Part shown: one piece after another, positions 1 through 7,063 of the stretch
Layout: each line of letters begins with the position of its first letter
Numbering within the stretch: position 1 is the first letter of the stretch
Origin: Scatosoma sp045632265
GTDB lineage: Bacteria; Bacillota; Clostridia; Christensenellales; Borkfalkiaceae
Direction of reading: 5' to 3'
DNA: 64,000 nt
NCBI GenBank assembly: GCA_045632265.1
Contig: JAZQWG010000001.1
Span: forward strand, 62,001 to 126,000
The notes under the pieces: model-generated
What the model was told of the DNA's origin: nothing
What the model saw: the letters and a program-made list of their open reading frames with translations, nothing else
Databases searched by the model: none
Translations under genes and position numbers: made by a program

Positions 1-68
1 CAAAACTCTTGTTCGTCCGCGTCAATAAAGTTCAATTCACATCTGGGACATATCACGTATCTTGCCAT
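1..68 (-). CDS. Zinc-ribbon protein, N-terminal fragment (cut by window edge)
   Basis: Only the first 22 codons lie in the window. They read MARYVICPRCELNFIDADEQ and following, with a CPRC pair typical of one half of a zinc ribbon. The start is supported by a GAGGAAG Shine-Dalgarno site about seven bases upstream and by a good promoter at 112-140. The rest of the protein, and so its family, lies outside the window. Function is not assignable. Confidence 0.75.
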   Translation of the reverse strand, partial: MARYVICPRCELNFIDADEQEF

Positions 69-111
69 AATTTTCTTCCTCATCATTTTCCTTATTTGGT
101 AGGACTGCTAT

Positions 112-140
112 ATTATATTAAGAAATAAGAAATTTGTAAA
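112..140 (-). promoter_or_regulatory. SigA-type promoter for the zinc-ribbon gene
   Basis: On the minus strand TTTACA (135-140) and TATAAT (112-117) are separated by exactly 17 bases. Transcription would start near 105 and run into the zinc-ribbon gene starting at 68. Confidence 0.6.
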
Positions 141-192
141 CCGTTTTTTACTGCCTTTTCGCAATTTTTTATAAGTTTTTTCAATTTTTTTC

Positions 193-226
193 AAAAAAAG
201 GCCGCACCGTTAGGGTGCGACCTTTC
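193..226 (-). terminator. Intrinsic terminator of the lipoprotein gene
   Basis: A hairpin with arms of about 12 bases (GGTCGCACC and GGTGCGGCC in minus-strand sense, one mismatch) and a four-base loop is followed on the minus strand by a T run. It lies 14 bases past the lipoprotein stop codon. Confidence 0.8.
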
Positions 227-240
227 AATCGTTTTTATTC

Positions 241-2481
241 TTATTCTTCTACGCTTTCTTCTTTGGCGGTTTCTTCCGCTTCGTCGTCAGCATATACGTC
301 GATGGATTTGTCGTCCGTCGTGTCAATCTTCTTGCGCTTGTAAGCATTTACGGTTGCTTCCGCTTCCGCTTTCTTTTGTTGTTTCTTCTTAAGCATGATT
401 GCCGTGACAACAGCGCCCGCTGCAACTACGCCGATAGCGCAACCGATGAGAAGCCACTTAAGCCATGCTTTCATGCCGTTTTCTTCTTCCTCTTCTTCTT
501 CAACGTACTTGCGAAGAACGTTCGTCCATGCTTCGTCCATAGCTTCTTTATCAGCGGCGGACGTAGGACCTACTTGTGCCAACAAGTTGCTTTCCATCTT
601 GCCATAGAATGCGCCGTCAGCTGCGAACATCTTCACGAATTCGTCAAACTTTTCGCCCTTCGATTTGCTGTATTGATCACGGTATTCCTCGAAGATTGCC
701 GTGCTACCCGTGCGATAGTAGTATTCCATCGCCTTTTGCAAATCGGAATACGAAGAATATTTAGCGATTTCGTCTTGAACTTCTTTATACGTTTCGTTAG
801 CCGCTTCGATTTGTTCTACCGTGCCCATCTTGGTTGCATAGATATAATCGAACGTCGCATCGCCAAACGATTGTGCGTTGGAGAACAATACCGTGTCGCC
901 GAAGAATTCGGGGTTGTACCAGTCAGCGTTGAACACGAGATAGTCAAGGGAAACAACTTGGTATTCCTTGCTTGCGTGCAACGTGTTGTAATCGTCTTCT
1001 TCGCCGCCGTAGTTTACTCTCGAAAGGGAACAGCCGTTGCCGTTATCCGCATAGAAATAAACTTCTTCGTTGTCTCTATCAAGTTTCCAAAGGGTGGGCG
1101 TACCTACGCCTTGCGCGATACGTACGGGAGCGATTTCGCCGTTTACGGGATCGTAGCCAGCCTTATAAAGGTTGCTGTTTGCAACGTAGATATAATATTG
1201 AACGTTGCCTTTCGTGTAGTAAAGCGCTGCGCCCGTTGCTGCGTTCGTCGTCTTCAATGCAACGACGTTGTTTTCCACCGTGTTGTTGCCCGTAATCGAG
1301 CTCCAGCCTGCCGCCTTAACGGTTGCATCGGAAAGGTAGTACAACTTGTTGTCCACGCCGTCCGAATCGGTTTTTGCGCCTACTGCTTGACGGGTGAAGT
1401 ACAACGTGCCGTTTTGATAGCAGTCTTCGCCGAGCGTATAGGTGTAGCCGTCGTATTCATAGCTCGTGCCTACGATGCTTGCCTTGTTTTCCCAGTTGTA
1501 TTGCGTTTGGGGAATATAGTCCGCGCTGCCGATACCGTCCAAAACAAGCGTACCAAGGTTGACGTACGGATAGGTGGAATAATCACTCAAATTATAAGGT
1601 TCTTCCGTCTTGTTTTCCTTCGCTTGTTTGTTGGCTTCTTCCATGTCAGCTTTGTTGAAGGAATATTCTTTTACCTTTTCGCCCTTAGCGTTGTAAACGG
1701 TGTATTTCGCATCGTCCTTGTTTGCTTGCGCCGTTGCGCCTGCGTTTACACAGTAAACTTGGTCGTAGCTTTGTGCCGAGCCGTCTTCCGCCGTTACGCT
1801 CATCGTATAGTAAACGTTGGGGTTTTCGGGGTTTTCAGCATCGAAGAAGAACGCCGATTTTACGCCCGAAGCAAGCGTGTGGATAGCTTTCGTTTCGGTG
1901 TTTACCGATTTCAAAGCGCCGCCTTCTTCATACAAGCAGTAAACTACGCCGTTTTCTTGAACGAAACGATAGCGGCTTGCATTGTCTTCCAAACGAAGGA
2001 AGTAATCCTTAGAAGGACCTTCCGTGCCATCAATCTTCGCTCTCTTGAAGTCTACGTACGAGCTTGCCGTTTCACCACTTGCCGTTCTGTCCGTGGTGGG
2101 CGTAGCGTAGTAAACGTAATCGCCATAAATAAAGATACCTGCATCGTAGTCTTTCGCAGCAAAGAGCGCGGGAACAACCGTTCTTACGTCGGAGAAGTTA
2201 TTCGCCAACAAATCCGCTTTCTTAATACGCATAAGCGCGCCTTTAACGACTTCGCCGTACGTGTTTTCCCCTTCAGCTTCTTCTTGGCCGTTGATAAAGT
2301 AAACGTAATCGCCTTTTTCAACAGCAAAGCCACCGTTGGAAGAAACAGCCGCATCGGAAACGTATCCGTCAAGCGAATCCCCTTCGTATTTAAGCGTACC
2401 CTTGCCACAACCTACGAACGTTGCGCCTACGCAAACCGTTGCAAGTAAAATACCGAGTGTTTTTTTCATTTTATCCCTCAT
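241..2481 (-). CDS. Large surface lipoprotein with C-terminal membrane anchor
   Basis: Predicted 746-residue exported protein of unknown function. The N-terminus is a lipoprotein signal (KKTLGILLATVCVGATFVGC) with the lipobox Cys at residue 25. The body is rich in Tyr-containing repeats such as GDYVYF, DNEEVYFY and NVYYTM, resembling DUF5050-like or beta-propeller surface lipoproteins; this likeness is by eye only. Near residues 673-697 there is a clear transmembrane helix, followed by Lys-rich and then acidic residues (tail of about 50). The start was set at 2481 because AAAGGAG lies eight bases upstream; an in-frame ATG at 2520 has no such site. Having both an N-terminal lipid and a C-terminal helix is unusual. 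The gene has its own promoter and terminator. Confidence 0.85.
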   Translation of the reverse strand: MRDKMKKTLGILLATVCVGATFVGCGKGTLKYEGDSLDGYVSDAAVSSNGGFAVEKGDYVYFINGQEEAEGENTYGEVVKGALMRIKKADLLANNFSDVRTVVPALFAAKDYDAGIFIYGDYVYYATPTTDRTASGETASSYVDFKRAKIDGTEGPSKDYFLRLEDNASRYRFVQENGVVYCLYEEGGALKSVNTETKAIHTLASGVKSAFFFDAENPENPNVYYTMSVTAEDGSAQSYDQVYCVNAGATAQANKDDAKYTVYNAKGEKVKEYSFNKADMEEANKQAKENKTEEPYNLSDYSTYPYVNLGTLVLDGIGSADYIPQTQYNWENKASIVGTSYEYDGYTYTLGEDCYQNGTLYFTRQAVGAKTDSDGVDNKLYYLSDATVKAAGWSSITGNNTVENNVVALKTTNAATGAALYYTKGNVQYYIYVANSNLYKAGYDPVNGEIAPVRIAQGVGTPTLWKLDRDNEEVYFYADNGNGCSLSRVNYGGEEDDYNTLHASKEYQVVSLDYLVFNADWYNPEFFGDTVLFSNAQSFGDATFDYIYATKMGTVEQIEAANETYKEVQDEIAKYSSYSDLQKAMEYYYRTGSTAIFEEYRDQYSKSKGEKFDEFVKMFAADGAFYGKMESNLLAQVGPTSAADKEAMDEAWTNVLRKYVEEEEEEENGMKAWLKWLLIGCAIGVVAAGAVVTAIMLKKKQQKKAEAEATVNAYKRKKIDTTDDKSIDVYADDEAEETAKEESVEE

Positions 2482-2546
2482 TGTAAAGGACTCCTTTTCT
2501 TCGAGATGCCTATAAGGCATTATTCGACTATTTTAACGCATATTCT

Positions 2547-2575
2547 ATTATATATCAAAACGGCAATTAAAGCAA
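2547..2575 (-). promoter_or_regulatory. Promoter of the lipoprotein gene (TTGCTT-17-TATAAT)
   Basis: Minus-strand TTGCTT at 2570-2575 and TATAAT at 2547-2552, 17 bases apart. The same variant -35 and spacing occur before fba and holB. Confidence 0.6.
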
Positions 2576-2655
2576 TAAAAAACGGCGTATGTTTTTGCCT
2601 TTTTTGCGTGAAATTTTTTGAAATTGCCTATTTTTTATCGTTTGGAGGTTATTTT

Positions 2656-2850
2656 ATGGAACCGTTTTCCCTTTTTCAGCTTTTTCAGTCCCTTTGCGCC
2701 ACTCCCTCTTCCCAAAGGGAAGAGCCGCCCCCGCAAAACACGACGGAAGAAAAACCGAGCGAAGAAAAGGATAATTCCCCTTCGCAAGACACGTTTTTGC
2801 AATTTTTATCTGCCCACGACGCACGGGCAAAACGCACGAAAAAGCCGTGA
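2656..2850 (+). CDS. Small acidic hypothetical protein (64 aa)
   Basis: Unrecognised 64-residue protein starting MEPFSLFQLFQSL, with a hydrophobic N-terminus, a Pro/Glu-rich low-complexity middle (EEPPPQNTTEEKPSEEKDNS) and a basic end. A strong TTTGGAGG site seven bases before the ATG and a perfect terminator two bases after the stop argue that it is a real single-gene transcript. The frame stays open upstream to 2506, but those codons lack a ribosome site. No function can be inferred. Confidence 0.6.
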   Translation: MEPFSLFQLFQSLCATPSSQREEPPPQNTTEEKPSEEKDNSPSQDTFLQFLSAHDARAKRTKKP

Positions 2851-2851
2851 A

Positions 2852-2880
2852 AAAAGCTGTGGAAAACCACAGCTTTTTCT
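2852..2880 (+). terminator. Intrinsic terminator after the small ORF
   Basis: AAAGCTGTGG, a four-base loop and CCACAGCTTTTT form a perfect stem followed by T residues directly after the stop of the 64-residue ORF. Confidence 0.85.
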
Positions 2881-2908
2881 TATCCTTTCTTACTACGTAA
2901 GAAGTGTT

Positions 2909-3616
2909 TTATTTATATTTAGGATAAACGCTTGCCCCAAGCAACGCTTGAGAGGGTGGATAAAAGATATCCACAAACGATTTTTTGCCCCGCAAAATGC
3001 GACGGATAAAGTGCATTTTCGGCAAGGAAAATACGTCCGCAACGAAGTGCAAACCGATGGATAAATCGCAGCACGCAAAACTCAATAAACCAAACGCCAT
3101 AAACTTGGCACGGGGCAACTTAAAGTGGATAAACGCAAAGACAAGGCTGCACAAAAGGTTGACGTAATAGACAACGGAAACGATGAACAGCGCCCCCGTT
3201 TTTTCCCGCAAGATAAGCCACGTGATAAGTGCGCCAAGCACGCTTAAAAGGACACGTATGCCCACTTGAAGGCGTTTTTCAAGCTTGTTTTTAGAGATAA
3301 GGAAGGTGCGCGCGGCATAACAAATTTGGGTGCAAAGGAAGATGCACATAGCAAGCAAATCCCCTTCCTTTTTTTGCAAGACGAGAAAATAATCGGCTAT
3401 GCACGTGAAGAATAAACCCAAAATCGCAAACAGCGTGTCCGCTTTGATTTCCACAAGGGAAAGAGCAAAAAGGAAGGACAGCGCCACTGCGCCATAGGAA
3501 AGATAATGCACCCACGCCACGGGCAAAAACAGCACGCAAAGCCACGCCGTAAGTTCTACGGCGAGAAAGGCGAATAAATATATCGGATTTTTGCGTTTAA
3601 TAAGTAGTCTTTGCAT
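2909..3616 (-). CDS. YhhN-like multipass membrane protein
   Basis: Predicted 235-residue integral membrane protein with about eight hydrophobic helices. Length, helix count and the spacing of acidic residues in helices (CIADYFLVLQ near residue 75, CCDLSIGL near 190) recall the YhhN/TMEM86 family, whose eukaryotic members are lysoplasmalogenases. This is a tentative family call; a plain hypothetical membrane protein is the alternative. It lies downstream of rpsI on the same strand but beyond the rpsI terminator and a repeat array, so it is probably transcribed alone. The ribosome site is weak (GGGTGA about 15 bases upstream). Confidence 0.6.
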   Translation of the reverse strand: MQRLLIKRKNPIYLFAFLAVELTAWLCVLFLPVAWVHYLSYGAVALSFLFALSLVEIKADTLFAILGLFFTCIADYFLVLQKKEGDLLAMCIFLCTQICYAARTFLISKNKLEKRLQVGIRVLLSVLGALITWLILREKTGALFIVSVVYYVNLLCSLVFAFIHFKLPRAKFMAFGLLSFACCDLSIGLHFVADVFSLPKMHFIRRILRGKKSFVDIFYPPSQALLGASVYPKYK

Positions 3617-3628
3617 AATGTTTTTTGC

Positions 3629-3723
3629 ATTTCACCCATGATTTGAACTGCGCGGGGCAATTCACGTATTTGCACAATTCACGCAAGCTTGCTTGCAATT
3701 CACTTGTACGGGATAACGTACAA
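3629..3723. repeat. Short array of TTCAC-anchored hairpin units
   Basis: Three AATTCAC anchors (3659-3665, 3676-3682, 3697-3703) and an ATTTCAC (3629-3635) alternate with variable inserts. The last two inserts are palindromic: GCAAGcttGCTTGC (3683-3696) and TTGTAC-loop-GTACAA (3704-3723). The design matches the larger array at 9569-9810, though anchors differ slightly. Confidence 0.6.
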
Positions 3724-3730
3724 CAAATAG

Positions 3731-3759
3731 AAAAAGGAAATGCACAAGGCATTTCCTTT
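3731..3759 (-). terminator. Intrinsic terminator of rplM-rpsI
   Basis: AAAGGAAATGC, a four-base loop and GCATTTCCTTT, followed by Ts on the minus strand, 18 bases after the rpsI stop. Confidence 0.85.
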
Positions 3760-3776
3760 GATTCCATGTCCAAAGA

Positions 3777-4190
3777 TTATCTCTTCGAGAATTGAGGCGC
3801 ACGACGAGCTTTCTTCAAGCCGTACTTCTTTCTTTCCTTTGCACGAGGGTCTCTCGTCAAGAAGCCAGCAGCCTTCAATACGGGACGGCTGTTTTCTTCA
3901 GCTTCGAGAAGCGCGCGAGCGATACCAAGACGGATAGCGCCTGCTTGACCGGTGTAGCCACCGCCGATAACGTTTACCATAACGTCATACTTGCTTTCTA
4001 CTTCAACAGCAACGAGGGGTTGCTTAACGATGTATTGCATCGTACCCTGGGGGAAGTAGTTTTCAAAAGCTCTATCGTTGATTACGATCGTACCGTTGCC
4101 ACCAGGGATAAGACGTACACGAGCGATAGCCTTCTTTCTTCTACCCGTGCCCCAGAATTGAATCTTCTTTTTAACACTTGCTTTTGCCAT
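3777..4190 (-). CDS. rpsI: Small ribosomal subunit protein uS9
   Basis: 137-residue S9 of the 30S subunit head, whose C-terminal tail reaches toward the P-site tRNA. Visible signatures: GTGRRKKAIARVRL near residue 14, GGGYTGQAGAIRLGIARAL in the middle and the basic end KYGLKKARRAPQFSKR with the conserved terminal SKR. It follows rplM with a 15-base gap, the usual bacterial rplM-rpsI operon. Length is normal, allowing for a short N-terminal extension (MAKASVKKKIQFW). Confidence 0.98.
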   Translation of the reverse strand: MAKASVKKKIQFWGTGRRKKAIARVRLIPGGNGTIVINDRAFENYFPQGTMQYIVKQPLVAVEVESKYDVMVNVIGGGYTGQAGAIRLGIARALLEAEENSRPVLKAAGFLTRDPRAKERKKYGLKKARRAPQFSKR

Positions 4191-4205
4191 TTTCTATCCT
4201 CTCCT

Positions 4206-4637
4206 TTAGTCCACTTTCAATACTTCGGGTTTTTGAGCCGCATGATTGTGTTCCGCGCCCTTGTAAACGCGAAGCTTCTTAAGCGTTTCTCTGCCGAGAG
4301 CGTTTTTGGGAAGCATACCTTTAACTGCTTCGTAAACAGCAAGGTCGCTCTTTTCCGCCATCAACTTCTTGTAGGAGATTTCCTTCAAGCCGCCGATGTA
4401 ACCGGAGTGATATCTGTAGAATTTGTCTTCCAACTTCTTACCCGTCAAAACAACTTTGTCGGTGTTGATAACGATAACGAAATCGCCCGCGTCAACGTTG
4501 GGAGTGAAGGTAGGCTTGTGCTTACCGCGAAGAACGGAAGCTACTTTGGTAGCAAGACGGCCAAGGACAACACCTTCAGCGTCGATTACATACCATTTTC
4601 TTTCAACCGTTTCGGCATGTGCCATATAGGTTTTCAT
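4206..4637 (-). CDS. rplM: Large ribosomal subunit protein uL13
   Basis: 143-residue L13, an early-assembly 50S protein. Signatures: RKWYVIDAEGVVLGRLATKVASVLRGKHKP at the N-terminus (read as two adjoining stretches), GDFVIVINTDKVVLTGKK and the conserved RETLKKLRVYKGAEHNHAAQKP near the C-terminus. The start has an AAGGAG site eight bases upstream. It heads a two-gene operon with rpsI. A leader of about 130 bases precedes it, long enough for autoregulatory structure of the L13-leader type, although I did not resolve a fold. Confidence 0.98.
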   Translation of the reverse strand: MKTYMAHAETVERKWYVIDAEGVVLGRLATKVASVLRGKHKPTFTPNVDAGDFVIVINTDKVVLTGKKLEDKFYRYHSGYIGGLKEISYKKLMAEKSDLAVYEAVKGMLPKNALGRETLKKLRVYKGAEHNHAAQKPEVLKVD

Positions 4638-4776
4638 AATATGTTTACTCCTTATTTCGTGTGTATTTTTTCATTTTTCTCTATGGCAATTTAGAAAAAC
4701 CAATTTTTGATAAAAACACGCCTAACTAACGGGAAAAAACGTGAATTTTCAAGCGGTTTTGCTAACTTGCCTATTT

Positions 4777-4805
4777 ATTGTATTATGAAAAGAAATTTAA
4801 GTCAA
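4777..4805 (-). promoter_or_regulatory. Promoter of rplM-rpsI
   Basis: Minus-strand TTGACT (4800-4805) and TACAAT (4777-4782), 17 bases apart, about 140 bases before the rplM start. The 388-base rplM/fba gap otherwise holds the rplM leader, AT-rich sequence and the fba promoter. Confidence 0.6.
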
Positions 4806-4961
4806 GCTGTTTTGCATTAAGTTTTTCATTTTTTTTAATTTTTTTGAAAAAATTTTTTTTGGGCGAAAATTCCCGCCAAATACAATATTATATATATTAT
4901 AGAAGCGGGTTTTTTATTTTGGATAAGTGGGGAAAATTTTTAGTTTTTCCCTTGCTTTTTA

Positions 4962-4990
4962 TTGCTTTTTTTTCGCATATCGGCTATAAT
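4962..4990 (+). promoter_or_regulatory. Promoter of fba (TTGCTT-17-TATAAT)
   Basis: TTGCTT at 4962-4967 and TATAAT at 4985-4990, 17 bases apart; expected start near 4997, giving a leader of about 30 bases that carries TTTTGGAGG. Confidence 0.65.
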
Positions 4991-5025
4991 AATATCGTAC
5001 GAAAAAATTTTGGAGGACATTTATT

Positions 5026-5964
5026 ATGCCTTTGGTAACTACTACCGAAATGTTTAAGAAAGCGTACGAAGGGAAGTACGCAATCGGCGCGTTCAACGTA
5101 AACAATATGGAAATGATCCAAGCAATCGTTGAAGCAGCGAACGAAGAAAAATCCCCCGTTATTTTGCAAGTATCCGCAGGCGCAAGAAAATACGCTAACC
5201 CCGTATATTTGAAAAAGCTTGTAGAAGCTGCAGTTGAAACGACGAACATTCCCATCGCTATGCACCTCGACCACGGCGCTGATTTTGAAATTTGCAAAGC
5301 TTCCATCGACAGCGGTTTCACGTCCGTTATGATCGACGCTTCTTCTCACCCTTGGGAAGAAAATATCGAAATCACGAAGAAAGTTGTAGAATACGCTCAC
5401 GCTCACGGCGTTGTTGTTGAAGCTGAACTTGGTAAACTTGCAGGCATCGAAGACGACGTAAACGTTGACGCAGCTGACGCGCAATTCACCTCTCCCGACG
5501 AAGTTGAAGAATTCGTCACCAGAACGGGTATCGACTCTTTGGCAATCGCTATCGGTACGAGCCACGGCGCATACAAATTCAAGCCCGGTCAAGACCCCAA
5601 ACTTCGTTTGGATATTTTGGAAGAAATCGGCAAAAGACTTCCCGGCTTCCCCATCGTATTGCACGGCGCATCTTCCGTTCCCCAAGACAAAGTTGCTATC
5701 GTAAATGAGTTTGGTGGCGAAATGCCCAACGCAATCGGTATTCCTGAAAGCGAACTTAAAAAAGCAGCGCAAATGGCAGTTTGCAAAATCAACATCGACT
5801 CTGACCTTCGCGTAGCTTTCACGGCAGCAATCAGAAAACACTACCACGATTTCCCCGGTCATTTCGACCCTCGTCAATACCTTGGCGATGCGCGCGCAAT
5901 GATGAAAGAAATGGTTAAGCACAAGATTGTAAACGTGCTTGGCTCTGCTGGCAAAGCTCTTTAA
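5026..5964 (+). CDS. fba: Class II fructose-bisphosphate aldolase
   Basis: 312-residue zinc-dependent aldolase that splits fructose-1,6-bisphosphate into dihydroxyacetone phosphate and glyceraldehyde 3-phosphate in glycolysis. The metal and catalytic block HLDHGADFE is at residues 80-88, followed by GFTSVMIDASSHPWEENI and AIGTSHGAYKF; the phosphate-binding regions VLHGASSVP and KINIDSDLR are also present. Length and motifs fit the short class IIA/B Fba of Firmicutes. A strong GGAGG site and its own promoter and terminator make it monocistronic. Gap dehydrogenase lies 1.1 kb downstream on the same strand. Confidence 0.97.
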   Translation: MPLVTTTEMFKKAYEGKYAIGAFNVNNMEMIQAIVEAANEEKSPVILQVSAGARKYANPVYLKKLVEAAVETTNIPIAMHLDHGADFEICKASIDSGFTSVMIDASSHPWEENIEITKKVVEYAHAHGVVVEAELGKLAGIEDDVNVDAADAQFTSPDEVEEFVTRTGIDSLAIAIGTSHGAYKFKPGQDPKLRLDILEEIGKRLPGFPIVLHGASSVPQDKVAIVNEFGGEMPNAIGIPESELKKAAQMAVCKINIDSDLRVAFTAAIRKHYHDFPGHFDPRQYLGDARAMMKEMVKHKIVNVLGSAGKAL

Positions 5965-5976
5965 TCAAAAAAACAT

Positions 5977-6002
5977 ACGGCTCGGTTATCGAGCCGTTTT
6001 TA
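5977..6002 (+). terminator. Intrinsic terminator of fba
   Basis: ACGGCTCG, a five-base loop and CGAGCCGT followed by TTTTAA, 12 bases after the fba stop. Confidence 0.85.
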
Positions 6003-6012
6003 ATTTTCTTTT

Positions 6013-6417
6013 TTAGGATAACGCTATTTTTAACGCCCTTTTTTCAGCGTAAAAATACTCTTTCAACATTTCGTATATTTCCGTTGAGTATTCCCCAAAA
6101 AACAAATCTTCCTTATTTTCTACTTTCGATAATATTTCGTTTGGCAAAAAATCGTATTGTTTTATCGTTTCTTCCAAGCTTGCGTTTATTTTTGCTTCGA
6201 GCAACTCGGTATAAACATCACCACACCTTGCTACCGCCATTAAATTAAAGCTCAACTGCGCCCTTCTATCCTTCCCCTTAAACGCTTTTATATTGTGCAT
6301 CATCAAGCCTTTTTGCACCGCTTTTAATAATGCACACCTATGCCCTATATCCGTATCCCCTTGCACCAACGGAAAATCTATCTCAAAAGTTTGAAATTCT
6401 TTAATCAAATTTTTCAT
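6013..6417 (-). CDS. Hypothetical helical protein (134 aa)
   Basis: Unrecognised soluble protein, predicted mostly alpha-helical, with no signal peptide or membrane segment. It begins MKNLIKEFQTFEIDFPLV and carries a good AAAGGAGAG site. It is divergently transcribed from the XRE regulator at 6561, across a 140-base gap that holds a perfect 16-base palindrome. The arrangement suggests that the regulator controls both, and that the two form a small accessory locus between fba and gapA, but nothing in the protein itself tells its role. Confidence 0.7.
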   Translation of the reverse strand: MKNLIKEFQTFEIDFPLVQGDTDIGHRCALLKAVQKGLMMHNIKAFKGKDRRAQLSFNLMAVARCGDVYTELLEAKINASLEETIKQYDFLPNEILSKVENKEDLFFGEYSTEIYEMLKEYFYAEKRALKIALS

Positions 6418-6503
6418 CTTTTCTCTCCTTTTTACAGATTATATCATATTTTTTTGAAAAACACAATTACAATATGGATATTTTTCACTTATAATTCGTA
6501 TTT

Positions 6504-6519
6504 TACAATTGCAATTGTA
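6504..6519. promoter_or_regulatory. Perfect palindrome, probable operator of the XRE regulator
   Basis: TACAATTGCAATTGTA reads identically on both strands. Related half sites (CAATTACAAT at 6464-6473 and TTGTAATT near 6539) flank it in the divergent gap between the helical protein gene and the XRE gene. Confidence 0.55.
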
Positions 6520-6560
6520 TTAAAATATAGATATAACTTGTAATTTAGGAAATATTATTC

Positions 6561-6869
6561 GTGAATATCGTAGAAAAAATCGACAAATTAAGAAAAGAAA
6601 AACATTGGACAAAATCTATGTTAGCCACCCAAGCAGGTATTACGCCAAATACCGTTTACAATTGGTATAACGATAAAAAGGCTACGCCTACGCGTGAATC
6701 AATTGAAAACGTTTGCTCGGCGCTTGGCGTATCGGTAATTAGCATGTATGCGGACGTGGATATGGATAATTTGTCGGCAACGGAAGTGGAACTTTTAGAA
6801 GCTTTCCGCAAAATCCCCGACGCGAAAAAAGACATAGCTATTGCTATGTTAAAAGCTATGGGCGAATAA
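6561..6869 (+). CDS. XRE-family helix-turn-helix regulator
   Basis: 102-residue DNA-binding protein. The helix-turn-helix spans roughly residues 5-60: KIDKLRKEKHWTKSMLATQ then GITPNTVYNWYNDKKATPTRE, the classic Cro/CI/XRE layout. The short acidic tail ending in AIAMLKAMGE probably dimerises. Translation starts at GTG 6561, supported by a TAGGAAA site. It faces the 134-residue gene, and the 16-base palindrome at 6504 is its likely target, with autoregulation as the simplest model. Lower GC than the surrounding metabolic genes hints at an accessory origin; this is an impression, not a measurement. Confidence 0.88.
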   Translation: MNIVEKIDKLRKEKHWTKSMLATQAGITPNTVYNWYNDKKATPTRESIENVCSALGVSVISMYADVDMDNLSATEVELLEAFRKIPDAKKDIAIAMLKAMGE

Positions 6870-6942
6870 TTTAGCGGGACGAAATTTTTCGTCCCTTTTT
6901 CTTTTTTCCTTAAAGATTTTTACGCAAGGGCGGTTAAAATTA

Positions 6943-6971
6943 TTGACGAAAGGTTAAAAGTATGGTAGAAT
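6943..6971 (+). promoter_or_regulatory. Promoter of gapA
   Basis: TTGACG (6943-6948) and TAGAAT (6966-6971), 17 bases apart, with the start expected near 6978 and a leader of about 85 bases. Confidence 0.7.
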
Positions 6972-6979
6972 ATTATTTG

Positions 6980-7012
6980 GACAAGAGCGGATTGTTCGTT
7001 ATTCCGTTTGTC
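6980..7012 (+). promoter_or_regulatory. Imperfect dyad in the gapA leader
   Basis: GACAAGAGCGGA (6980-6991) is matched by TCCGTTTGTC (7003-7012), whose complement is GACAAACGGA. It begins at the expected transcription start, so it could be a repressor operator (a CggR-like role is only a guess) or an RNA hairpin. Confidence 0.45.
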
Positions 7013-7063
7013 TAAATAAATAGTTATTAAATAAATTTATCATTTTTTTGGAGGAATTCTATT

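Noticed and set aside
376..2448. Very long open frame (about 690 codons) antisense to the lipoprotein gene
   Set aside because: It has no ribosome site, its protein is rich in Arg, Phe and Val with no domain, and the opposite strand has a lipobox, promoter, ribosome site and terminator. It is a codon-bias shadow.
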